Assembly (NCBI GenBank): GCA_009777475.1 | Contig: WRLU01000022.1 | Location: forward strand, 1 to 33,782 | Length of the DNA: 33,782 bases | Direction: 5' to 3' | From: Oscillospiraceae bacterium | Lineage (GTDB): Bacteria > Bacillota > Clostridia > Oscillospirales > UBA929 | Part shown: positions 15,416 to 23,231 of the stretch, in pieces | Layout: the number at the start of each line of letters is the position of its first letter | How positions within the stretch are numbered: the first letter of the stretch is position 1 | Notes under the pieces: generated by a model | The model's input: only the letters and a program-made list of their open reading frames with translations | Databases searched by the model: none | Told to the model about the DNA's origin: nothing | Position numbers and translations under genes: made by a program

Positions 15416-17446
15416 ATGCCGGATAAAAAATCAGCTGAGGAGCGGGTTGAGGATTGTATAAAACAACAACTCAATGCTTATAAGCTCAGGTATTTTGCTA
15501 AAAACGAGAGCATTAATTCAGAGATAGATGAAGCAATGCAAAAAGCTCCCTCTAAGAGCGGGGGGAGCGGCGGCAATTATCCTGATATTCGTTTATTGAT
15601 GGAATCCAAAAGTAAAAAAGTCTTTCCTGTTATGATAGAGTGTAAGGGCGTTAAGGGAAGGCTTGAAAAGCTGACCGATGGTCAGATTGACGATATGCCG
15701 GCAAAAGGTGATCCTAAGTATTCTGCAATAAACGGCTATGCGGTGAATGGAGCAGTGCATTACTCAAAGGCTGTACTTCAGTACACGAAAACCTACAGGG
15801 AAGTTATTGCCGTTGGTATCAACGGTTACATAGAAGCTGGAGAGCTGCAAATTGAGCTGGGTGTATACTATGTTTCATCTGACAACCTATCCTTGCCTAA
15901 AAAAGTCGGCAAATACTCTGATTTATCTTTTCTTGCCCCTGAGCATTTCGAGGGCTTTGTGAAAAAAGTTGAGCAGCTGAAGCTAACTCCCCAAGAGCTG
16001 GAGGCACAGAGCCGAAAAACCGAGGAACGTATTGAACATAGCTTGATAACCCTGAATCAGGCTATGCAGGACGATTTGAATATTGCTGTAGGTCTTCGTG
16101 TGCCGCTCGTTGCCGGGATGATTATGGCAGGTCTTGGCGTTGAGGGCAAGGTTGCTCCGTTAGAAGCATATGATCTCAAAGGGCAAGAAACAGAAGAGGA
16201 ACACGATGGTGCAATTATCATTAGAAAAATTTCGAGTTTTTTAACAGGAAAGGATTTGCCTCAAGAAAAAAAGGCTATGATTGTAAATAATTTATCCGAT
16301 GTATTCATACACGCTGAACTCTGGAGACCAAAAAACAAAGAGAGTAAGTTAAAAACAGTATACAAGGATGTTAAGGATGAAATTCTGTCGCTTTTTAAGT
16401 CGAAGCATCACCTTGATTTTGCAGGGAAGCTGTTTAATGTTTTGAACTCATGGGTCGCAATCCCCGATTCTGAAAGAAATGACGTTGTTCTAACACCGCG
16501 CTATGTTACAGAAATGATGGCAAAGCTCGCAAAGGTTGACCGCAATTCGTTTGTGTGGGACTATGCAGTGGGTTCGGCAGGCTTTTTGATTTCAGCCATG
16601 AAGATAATGCTTGAGGATGCGGAACGCATCAAAAGCCCTAAAGAGCGGCAGGAAAAAATTCTTAACATAAAAACCCGTCAGCTATTGGGCATCGAAAAAC
16701 GCCACGACATATATTTGCTCGCCGTTTTAAACATGATTTTGATGAAAGACGGCTCTTCAAATATTCTGCACATGGATTCCCTCACTGAATACGGAGGAAA
16801 TTATGAGCAAGGCGGTCAAGAGATCAAGGACAAGCCTTTCCCCGCTAATGTGTTTTTGCTCAATCCGCCGTATTCGGCTTCCGGCAAAGGGCTTGTGTTT
16901 GTCAAAAAAGCATTGGCCAGAATGACAACCGGCCGGGCAGTTGTTTTGATTCAAGAAAACGCCGGGTCGGGAAATGGGTTGCCGTACACAAGGGAACTTT
17001 TGGAGAACAATACCCTTCTGGCAAGTATACATATGGCGGATATTTTCAGGGGCAAGGCTGGGGTGCAAACTGCTGTGTATGTGTTTGAAGTAGGCAAACC
17101 TCACGAAGAGAAATATCCTGTTAAATTTATTGATATGTCCAACGATGGCTATACACGATTAGACCGCAGAAAATCCGGACCTGACGTAAATCTGCGTGAT
17201 ACAAACAATGCGGCGGGGCGTTATCAAGAGGTTGTTGACCTTGTGAAATTCAACAAGTCTTATCTGCACTATTTTACAGAGGAGGAGTATATTGAGGACT
17301 GCATAACCCTCAACGGTGATGACTGGACGTTTACACAACACAAAAAAATTGATACTGTGCCAACCGAAGAGGACTTTGTAAAGGTTATCAGCGATTATCT
17401 TGCATGGGAGGTCGGGCAGGTTTTGAGGGGTGAGCACGATGCCTGA
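15416..17446 (+). CDS. Type IIB (BcgI-like) restriction-modification subunit: nuclease plus N6-adenine methylase
   Basis: 676 aa. One chain carries both activities. The N-terminal domain has a PD-(D/E)XK nuclease pattern: NYPD at 54-57 and IECKG at 74-78. A helical HsdM-like middle follows, then the methylase core with SAM motif I DYAVGSAGFL (382-391) and catalytic NPPYS (483-487). BcgI subunit A is similar in size and order, and a one-specificity-subunit partner follows directly. AGGAGG precedes ATG 15416. It should cut unmodified foreign DNA on both sides of its target while methylating host sites. The cassette lies between direct repeats, pointing to horizontal gain. Confidence 0.82.
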   Translation: MPDKKSAEERVEDCIKQQLNAYKLRYFAKNESINSEIDEAMQKAPSKSGGSGGNYPDIRLLMESKSKKVFPVMIECKGVKGRLEKLTDGQIDDMPAKGDPKYSAINGYAVNGAVHYSKAVLQYTKTYREVIAVGINGYIEAGELQIELGVYYVSSDNLSLPKKVGKYSDLSFLAPEHFEGFVKKVEQLKLTPQELEAQSRKTEERIEHSLITLNQAMQDDLNIAVGLRVPLVAGMIMAGLGVEGKVAPLEAYDLKGQETEEEHDGAIIIRKISSFLTGKDLPQEKKAMIVNNLSDVFIHAELWRPKNKESKLKTVYKDVKDEILSLFKSKHHLDFAGKLFNVLNSWVAIPDSERNDVVLTPRYVTEMMAKLAKVDRNSFVWDYAVGSAGFLISAMKIMLEDAERIKSPKERQEKILNIKTRQLLGIEKRHDIYLLAVLNMILMKDGSSNILHMDSLTEYGGNYEQGGQEIKDKPFPANVFLLNPPYSASGKGLVFVKKALARMTTGRAVVLIQENAGSGNGLPYTRELLENNTLLASIHMADIFRGKAGVQTAVYVFEVGKPHEEKYPVKFIDMSNDGYTRLDRRKSGPDVNLRDTNNAAGRYQEVVDLVKFNKSYLHYFTEEEYIEDCITLNGDDWTFTQHKKIDTVPTEEDFVKVISDYLAWEVGQVLRGEHDA

Positions 17447-18536
17447 GTATAAGACGTTTAGGTTAGGCGATTTGTTTGGAAATGCTACGCGTGGCAAAAG
17501 GCTCAAAAGCCTTGACAGGATTGACGGCAATCTTCCGTTTGTTACGGCAGGAGAGCGGGATACTGGTATTTCTGCCTTTATTGGAAACAATGTGGAGGTG
17601 TTTCAAGCAAACACAATCACCATAGATATGTTTGGTTCAGCAAAATATAGAAATTATAGTTATGGTGCAGACGACCATATCGCTGTGGTTCATACTGAAA
17701 GTATAGAAAAACACGCTGTAATATATGTAACTGCCGCAATTCACAAAGTGTCGCATAATAGCCTGTGGGATTATTCAAATAATTTCTATGCAAAAGATGC
17801 TGATGCTCTAGCAATTAGCTTGCCCATTGACAATGATGGCAACCCGGATTACGGCTATATGGGAAATTATATCCGTGAACTTGAACTCAAACGTCTCCAC
17901 AAGCTCGAAACATATTTGAAAGCCAAAGGCTTGGAACAGTATCGTCTGACCTCAGACGAGGAGCGGCTTCTTGCCAATTGGCGCAATGGTGAAGTGATGT
18001 ATAAAATCTTCCGCTTGGGGGGAGATGATGGTTTGTTTGATATAGAAACGCCAAAGAGGAGATTTAACGCAAATACCGTGAAATTTGGCGGTAAATATCG
18101 GTATGTTGCCCGAGGGGAAAGAAACAACGGAGTCAGGGGGTATATAACTGAGTCCACAGAATACCTTAACCCGGCTAATACAATTAGCTTCGGGCAAGAT
18201 ACAGCAACTATTTTCTTTCAGGATAAACCGTATTTTACAGGCGATAAAATCAAAGTTTTTACCTTAAAGAAACATCCGTTAAATAGGGGGATTTCCAATT
18301 TTCTAATTGCTTGTATGAGAAAAGCGTTCTCTAATTCCGGCTGGGGGAAAACCTCTTTTAGTGTCAAGGTTTTGGAGTCGGTTAGCATACATCTTCCTAT
18401 TGACAGCAGCGGTAACCCGGATTACAGCTATATGACAGATTTTATCCGTATACAGCAAAAGCTCGCTATAAAAGACCTTGTTGAATGGAAAAACAGGGAG
18501 ATAGATGCTTACAAAGCAGTTTTGGCAGATAAATAA
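17439..18536 (+). CDS. Type IIB/Type I specificity subunit (HsdS-like)
   Basis: 365 aa; it chooses the DNA target for the preceding nuclease-methylase. Two half-molecules are visible. Each has a variable recognition domain followed by the same conserved end: LPIDNDGNPDYGYM near residue 130 and LPIDSSGNPDYSYM near 320, each followed by a helix. This internal duplication is typical of subunits recognising a split target. ATG 17439 has GAGGGG eight bases upstream; a GTG three codons earlier is the alternative. It overlaps the methylase gene by 8 nt. The recognition sequence cannot be inferred. Confidence 0.82.
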   Translation: MPEYKTFRLGDLFGNATRGKRLKSLDRIDGNLPFVTAGERDTGISAFIGNNVEVFQANTITIDMFGSAKYRNYSYGADDHIAVVHTESIEKHAVIYVTAAIHKVSHNSLWDYSNNFYAKDADALAISLPIDNDGNPDYGYMGNYIRELELKRLHKLETYLKAKGLEQYRLTSDEERLLANWRNGEVMYKIFRLGGDDGLFDIETPKRRFNANTVKFGGKYRYVARGERNNGVRGYITESTEYLNPANTISFGQDTATIFFQDKPYFTGDKIKVFTLKKHPLNRGISNFLIACMRKAFSNSGWGKTSFSVKVLESVSIHLPIDSSGNPDYSYMTDFIRIQQKLAIKDLVEWKNREIDAYKAVLADK

Positions 18537-18539
18537 TTT

Positions 18540-18571
18540 ACAAAGGATGGGGTTACATGGAAGCGAATATA
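18540..18571 (+). repeat. Right direct repeat of the restriction cassette (remnant of cysS end / polA start)
   Basis: Copy of 15353-15384. In the CysRS frame it still reads T-K-D-G-V-T-W-K-R-I then TAG. In another frame it holds the polA ribosome binding site (AAGGA) and ATG at 18557. So before insertion the cysS end and polA start overlapped, and the insertion left both genes whole. Confidence 0.85.
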
Positions 18572-20875
18572 GAAAGCAGGAATAGTCTTGCGGCAATAGA
18601 CGGAAACAGCATTCTCAACCGTGTATATTACGGAATCCGTCCGTTAACAACTAAAGACGGCAAGACAACTCATGCTGTTTATGGGTTTTTGAATATTCTT
18701 CAAAAGCTTCTGAATGAGCTGTCGCCGGGGGGGGTATGCGTATCGTTTGATTTGCCGGGAAAAACCTTCCGTCACGAAATGTATGACGGCTATAAAGCCG
18801 CTCGTAAGCCTATGCCGGACGATTTGGCGGATCAGATGGTTCTGACCCGCCAGGTGCTTGCCGCCCTGAGAATTCCGGTTTATGAGGCACAGGGTTATGA
18901 GGCAGATGATGTTTTAGGTACGATTGGTCGTATCTCCGCTGAAAAAGGATGGCTTTGCCATATACTTACCGGAGACAGAGACAGTTATCAGCTTATTAAT
19001 CAGTATGTCGGTGTGATTCATGCAGGAGGCAAGGAGTGGAAAACCCACACGCCGGAAACTATCAGGGAAATATATGGGCTTGACCCAATCCAGTTAATCG
19101 ACCTCAAAGCTTTGCAGGGAGATGCCTCAGATCAAATTCCGGGAGTGCCAGGCATAGGTGAAAAGTCGGCAATAGCCCTTATGCAGGAATACGGCAGTCT
19201 TGATGCAATATATCAATCGCTGGGAAACATACCGGAAAAGTTTCGCAAAAAATTAGAACCAGGGAAAGAGCTGGCATACTTATCGCGTAAATTGGGAGAA
19301 ATCAATCAAAATGTGCCGATATATTTCGACCCCGGGCAAACAGTACGGCACAAGCCTGATAAAACGGAATTAAGGGATGTTTTTTTAAGGCTTGAGTTTA
19401 GTCAAAAAATGCTGGAAACGTGGCTCCCCAGCGAAAACACGCTAACTGAAGGTGTGAACTTATCTTTGTTTGCTCCCGAGCTTGAGCTTCCTCAAGAGGT
19501 GGGTCGCAATATCAAGGAGCACTGGAGACAAGAGCTTGAAACCGGAAAACCCCTTACCCATTATGAGCATGATATTGCCTTAGCCGCATGGATGCTAGGC
19601 ACCCCTGAAAGACAATGGGAGGATATGCAAGAGCAAATGCACAAGGATGGACTCTGGGAGCTTTATGAAAAAGTAGAGGTGCCGCTCTGCCGGGTATTAG
19701 CGGGGATGGAGTACTGTGGTGTTACCGTTGACAAGGACAAGCTTACGGCTTACCGTGATATGCTCTGTGCTGAAATAGAAGGCTTGCAGGAGAGGATTTA
19801 TGGTGTTTGCGGGTGTGAATTTAATATATTGTCGCCCAAACAGTTAGGTTCGGTTCTTTTTGAAAAACTAGAGCTTTCTCACGGAAAAAAGAACAAAACA
19901 GGCTGGTCTACCGATGCCGATACCTTAGAAGGTTTGCGGCAGGAGCATCCGGCTGTACAGCTTATTTTAGAATACAGAACCATCTCAAAACTCAAATCTA
20001 CATATGCCGATGGTCTGCTTAGGGCAATGGACGGGAACAACCGGGTACACTCAACCTTTCAGATGACCGCAAGTGCTACCGGAAGGCTGTCCTCCACAGA
20101 ACCTAACTTACAAAATATCCCGGTACGCCAGCCGCTTGGCGCGAAATTACGTGAAATGTTCATTGCCCATCAGCCGGGATGGGTATTGTGCGATGCTGAT
20201 TATTCCCAAATTGAACTGCGGGTATTAGCGCATATTTCCGGCGATGCTGTCATGCGCCAAGCATTCAAAGATGGACAGGATATTCATACGGCAACTGCTT
20301 GCCAGGTCTTTAATGCCCGGTCGCAGGATATAACTCCGCTGATGCGCCATCATGCCAAGGCTGTTAATTTCGGTATTGTTTACGGTATTTCAGATTTTTC
20401 CCTGGCAGGGGACATAGGGGTATCCCGTGCCGAGGCCAAGGCGTATATTGAGAGTTATTTGTCAAAATACGCGGGGGTACGTGCTTATATGGAGAGGATA
20501 GTTCAGCAAGCGCGTGAACAGGGGTATGTCACAACCTTGTTTGGCCGCCGCCGCACCATTCCCGAATTATCAAGCAGAAATCATAATATCCGCAAATTTG
20601 GGGAAAGGGTGGCTCTCAACACCCCCATACAGGGTACCTCCGCTGATATTATTAAGGCGGCTATGGTTGCGGTTGACAGGCGCTTGCGTAAAGAGAAACT
20701 GCATGCCCATTTGATTTTGCAGATACACGATGAGTTGATTGCCGAATGCCCCGAAAATGAAGCCGAAAGAGTTAAAGAAATTTTAAGCTATGAGATGGAG
20801 CATGCCTTTCCCATGGATCCGCCGTTAAAAGCCGAGGCGCATACCGGGTACAGCTGGGCACAGGCAAAAACTTAG
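18557..20875 (+). CDS. polA: DNA polymerase I without proofreading domain
   Basis: 772 aa against about 880-930 for most PolA. The N-terminal 5'-3' exonuclease is complete (AIDGNSILNR, YEADDVLGT, LTGDRDSYQL, GDASDQIPGVPGIGEKSA). The polymerase domain begins near residue 370 (E-V-P-L-C-R-V-L-A-G-M-E) and has motif A DADYSQIELR (about 546), motif B RHHAKAVNFGIVYG and motif C QIHDE (about 722). Only about 80 residues separate the two, so the 3'-5' exonuclease fold is essentially missing and editing should be absent. ATG 18557 and its RBS sit within the cassette repeat. The stop codon lies in the terminator of the convergent gene. Confidence 0.93.
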   Translation: MEANIESRNSLAAIDGNSILNRVYYGIRPLTTKDGKTTHAVYGFLNILQKLLNELSPGGVCVSFDLPGKTFRHEMYDGYKAARKPMPDDLADQMVLTRQVLAALRIPVYEAQGYEADDVLGTIGRISAEKGWLCHILTGDRDSYQLINQYVGVIHAGGKEWKTHTPETIREIYGLDPIQLIDLKALQGDASDQIPGVPGIGEKSAIALMQEYGSLDAIYQSLGNIPEKFRKKLEPGKELAYLSRKLGEINQNVPIYFDPGQTVRHKPDKTELRDVFLRLEFSQKMLETWLPSENTLTEGVNLSLFAPELELPQEVGRNIKEHWRQELETGKPLTHYEHDIALAAWMLGTPERQWEDMQEQMHKDGLWELYEKVEVPLCRVLAGMEYCGVTVDKDKLTAYRDMLCAEIEGLQERIYGVCGCEFNILSPKQLGSVLFEKLELSHGKKNKTGWSTDADTLEGLRQEHPAVQLILEYRTISKLKSTYADGLLRAMDGNNRVHSTFQMTASATGRLSSTEPNLQNIPVRQPLGAKLREMFIAHQPGWVLCDADYSQIELRVLAHISGDAVMRQAFKDGQDIHTATACQVFNARSQDITPLMRHHAKAVNFGIVYGISDFSLAGDIGVSRAEAKAYIESYLSKYAGVRAYMERIVQQAREQGYVTTLFGRRRTIPELSSRNHNIRKFGERVALNTPIQGTSADIIKAAMVAVDRRLRKEKLHAHLILQIHDELIAECPENEAERVKEILSYEMEHAFPMDPPLKAEAHTGYSWAQAKT

Positions 20876-20901
20876 GGCCGCTCATTTAGAGCGGCTCTAA
20901 G
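20871..20901 (-). terminator. Terminator of the first surface-protein gene, shared with polA
   Basis: CTTAGGGCCGCTC (20871-20883) and GAGCGGCTCTAAG (20889-20901) form a 13-bp stem with one G-T pair around ATTTA. Read on the minus strand it is followed by TTTTTGCC, the usual rho-independent form. That T-run is made by the last polA codons (GCA AAA ACT), and the polA TAG is in the stem. On the plus strand the downstream tract is weaker, so it may work both ways. Confidence 0.75.
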
Positions 20902-20919
20902 TTAGGTTTAAGTATATAC

Positions 20920-21822
20920 TTAGGAATTACTTTTGCGAAGCCTGACAAATGTCATAGCACCAACTGAAATAAGAAGGAAAGCCAGTGCATAGAGAAGGAA
21001 GCTACCGTCAAAGGTGCTGGGACTTGATTTTGTACCCTCCACACTGGCGGATTCATTGCCGAAAGCAGAAGAAGAGCCATCCTTCGGGGTGCCGTCTTTG
21101 TTTACGTGCTTGATTTCCAGCTCGGCGTAGTATGTGCCTTTTTTGGTTGGGGCAACGCCGGAAGGGTCGATTTCTGTGTAGTAAATTTCGTCAATGGTGA
21201 TTTCAACACCGCTCAGATTACTCAGGATTTGAAGGCGGTCTGTCATCTGCGGGAAGCCGGAAGCTTTAAGGTCGATGGTTAGTGTGGTAAAGTTTGTGGT
21301 GATTTTGGGCTTGCCGCCGCCCTTGAGGGTCAAATCCTCAAAGTATTTGTGCCAGTAAGCTTCATCCTTTGGAGCCTTTTCAAGAAGAAGATACTTTTCC
21401 TCGCCGCCTTTGGCACCCTTTATTTTGATGTTAAGATATTTGTAGTAAACGGCGTCTTCAACCTTAGTTTTGATGCCGGAGCAGGGGTTCCTAAAGGCTT
21501 CGCCCCAGTAACCATACAGCCAGCGGCTACCCCAGTTTTTCTTTGCCCAGCCATCCTCACCCTCGTCATCGTCCGGTCCGCCCCAGTGGTACTTGATGTT
21601 GACCTGGTCGTTTGCGAATGTTGCCTCCGCACCATTGGCGCGCTTGCTGACATTCTGCCAGTAACCCCTGACCCCAGAGGGGTTTAACACATCGTCAATA
21701 CGGTGACTGCTGGGACGACCCTTTGTTTTGAAATCATCGAACCAAAATTTATCCGCTGCGAAAACGGATGTGAAGGACAATGCGAACACGATGACGACCG
21801 CGAGAGCAAGTGTTCTTTTCAT
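20920..21822 (-). CDS. Secreted/anchored surface protein, copy 1, unknown function
   Basis: 300 aa, not a family I can name. It has a clear signal peptide (MKRTLALAVV ... SVFA, cleavage before ADKF) and an exported body rich in Trp, Tyr and Gly (GYWQNV, HWGGPDDDEGEDGWAKKNWG, RWLYGYWGEAF). A stretch resembling a jelly-roll carbohydrate-binding fold follows (YKYLNIKIKGAKGG ... LTIDLKASGFPQ ... ITIDEIYYTE). A Ser-rich linker then leads to one C-terminal membrane helix (about 273-292) and basic tail VRLRKSNS. No LPXTG is seen. ATG at 21822 is chosen for the signal peptide and AGGAGAG upstream; a longer frame to 21930 is not credible. Sugar binding is a guess from fold pattern. Confidence 0.75.
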   Translation of the reverse strand: MKRTLALAVVIVFALSFTSVFAADKFWFDDFKTKGRPSSHRIDDVLNPSGVRGYWQNVSKRANGAEATFANDQVNIKYHWGGPDDDEGEDGWAKKNWGSRWLYGYWGEAFRNPCSGIKTKVEDAVYYKYLNIKIKGAKGGEEKYLLLEKAPKDEAYWHKYFEDLTLKGGGKPKITTNFTTLTIDLKASGFPQMTDRLQILSNLSGVEITIDEIYYTEIDPSGVAPTKKGTYYAELEIKHVNKDGTPKDGSSSAFGNESASVEGTKSSPSTFDGSFLLYALAFLLISVGAMTFVRLRKSNS

Positions 21823-21889
21823 GTAAATCTCTCCTTTTTTATTTTTTTGGGCTTCCCCAGGTATAGCCCACCATTCCCTGCTTGGTCTA

Positions 21890-21918
21890 AGCTTACGGTA
21901 CACATACAAAGTTGTCAA
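21890..21918 (-). promoter_or_regulatory. Possible promoter of surface-protein copy 1
   Basis: On the minus strand TTGACA (21918-21913), 17 nt, then TAAGCT (21895-21890). The -35 is perfect but the -10 is poor. Start would be near 21883, giving a leader of about 60 nt, similar to copy 2. Confidence 0.35.
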
Positions 21919-22050
21919 CAGCTTTAGCATAAGTGGTTGCTCAAACGGCGAAAACGGTACCCCATACTAAATCCACGTTAAAGTCTTGACTCCTTTGAGA
22001 GAGATTTTTGCCCTTGTCTGCGTTATTCTCCGTCTTGCCAGAGGCAAAAG

Positions 22051-22081
22051 CTTAGGGCCGCTCATTTAGAGCGGCCCTAAG
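22051..22081 (-). terminator. Terminator of the second surface-protein gene (duplicate of 20871-20901)
   Basis: The same hairpin as at 20871-20901, here with a perfect 13-bp stem (CTTAGGGCCGCTC/GAGCGGCCCTAAG) and followed on the minus strand by CTTTTGCC. The flanking AGGCAAAA also matches the polA tail at the first copy, so the duplicated block includes a few polA-derived bases. Confidence 0.75.
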
Positions 22082-22100
22082 TTAGGTTTAAGTATAATAC

Positions 22101-23015
22101 TTAGGAATTACTTTTGCGAAGCCTAACAAATGTCATAGCACCAACTGAAATAAGAAGGAAAGCTAGTGCATAGAGAAGGAAGCTGCCATCAAAGGTGCTG
22201 GGGCTTGATTTTGTACCCTCCACACTGCCGGACTCACTGGCGGATTCATTGCCAGAAGCAGAAGAAGAGCCGTCCTTCGGGGTGCCGTCTTTGTTTAGGT
22301 TCTTGATTTCCAAGTCGGCATAGTATGTGCCTTTTTTGGTTGGGGCAACGCCGGAAGGGTCAATCTCTGTGTAATAAATTTCGTCAATAGTAATTTCAAC
22401 ATCCTTCAATGCACTCAGGATTTGAAGGCGGTCTGTCATTTGAGGGAAGCCTGAGGCCTTGAGGTCGATGGTGAGGGTTGTAAAGCCTGTGGTGATTTTG
22501 GGCTTGCCGCCACCCTTGAGGGTCAAATCCTCGAAGTATTTGTGCCAGTAAACCTCGTCCTTTGGAGCCTTTTCGAGAATAAGATACTTTTCCTCGCCGC
22601 CCTTGGCACCCTTCATTTTGATGTTGAGGTATTTGTAGTATACAGTGTCTTCATCCTGGCTCTTGATGCCGGCGCAGGGGTTCCTAAAGGCCTCGCCCCA
22701 GTATCCGTACAGCCAGCGGCTACCCCAGTTTTTCTTTGCCCAGCCATCTTCGCCCTCGTCATCGTCCGGTCCGCCCCAGTGGTATTTGATGTTGACCTGG
22801 TCGTTTGCGAATGTTGCCTCCGCACCGTTGACGCGTTTGCTGACATTTTGCCAGTACCCCCTGACTCCATCAGGGTTAGACACATCATCGATCCGGTTAC
22901 CCTGGGGACGCCCCTTGGTCTTGAAGTCGTCAAACCAGAGCTTATCCGCTGCGAAAACGGATGTAAAGGATAATGCGAACGTAAGGACAAGCGCGATAGC
23001 AAGTGTTCTTTTCAT
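22101..23015 (-). CDS. Secreted/anchored surface protein, copy 2, unknown function
   Basis: 304 aa, near-identical paralogue of the neighbouring gene: same signal peptide type, Trp/Tyr-rich middle (HWGGPDDDEGEDGWAKKNWG), beta-rich domain and C-terminal helix with VRLRKSNS. Differences cluster in the signal peptide, around residues 36-50 (QGNRIDDVSNPDG versus SSHRIDDVLNPSG) and in the Ser-rich linker, which is four residues longer here. ATG 23015 with GGAGAG upstream. Unlike copy 1 it has a near-consensus promoter, so this copy may be the more strongly expressed one. Confidence 0.75.
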   Translation of the reverse strand: MKRTLAIALVLTFALSFTSVFAADKLWFDDFKTKGRPQGNRIDDVSNPDGVRGYWQNVSKRVNGAEATFANDQVNIKYHWGGPDDDEGEDGWAKKNWGSRWLYGYWGEAFRNPCAGIKSQDEDTVYYKYLNIKMKGAKGGEEKYLILEKAPKDEVYWHKYFEDLTLKGGGKPKITTGFTTLTIDLKASGFPQMTDRLQILSALKDVEITIDEIYYTEIDPSGVAPTKKGTYYADLEIKNLNKDGTPKDGSSSASGNESASESGSVEGTKSSPSTFDGSFLLYALAFLLISVGAMTFVRLRKSNS

Positions 23016-23082
23016 GCGTATCTCTCCTTTTCTTTATTACCGGCACAGGACTCACAATGTCCCCGCCGATTTACTTACCCAG

Positions 23083-23111
23083 AGTATATCACTAAAAATA
23101 ATCATTGTCAA
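23083..23111 (-). promoter_or_regulatory. Strong promoter of surface-protein copy 2
   Basis: On the minus strand TTGACA (23111-23106), a 17-nt spacer and TATACT (23088-23083), only one base from consensus. The -35 lies inside one arm of the inverted repeat at 23102-23141. Confidence 0.65.
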
Positions 23112-23141
23112 CACCCAAATTTGTTGGGGTGTTGACAATGA
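23102..23141. repeat. Perfect 15-bp inverted repeat covering the -35 box
   Basis: Arms 23102-23116 (TCATTGTCAACACCC) and 23127-23141 are perfect complements around a 10-nt AT-rich loop. Each arm contains TTGACA, one reading left (the promoter of copy 2) and one reading right with no good -10 after it. Likely an operator for a dimeric regulator; a terminator is less likely because no T-run follows. Confidence 0.6.
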
Positions 23142-23231
23142 CGCGGAATACAAAAATTACAACACCGGTAAGGGCAATTCGCGGGTTTTAGGGTCATCGT
23201 TGCGTCTATTGATTACTCAGGTGTGTCGTTG

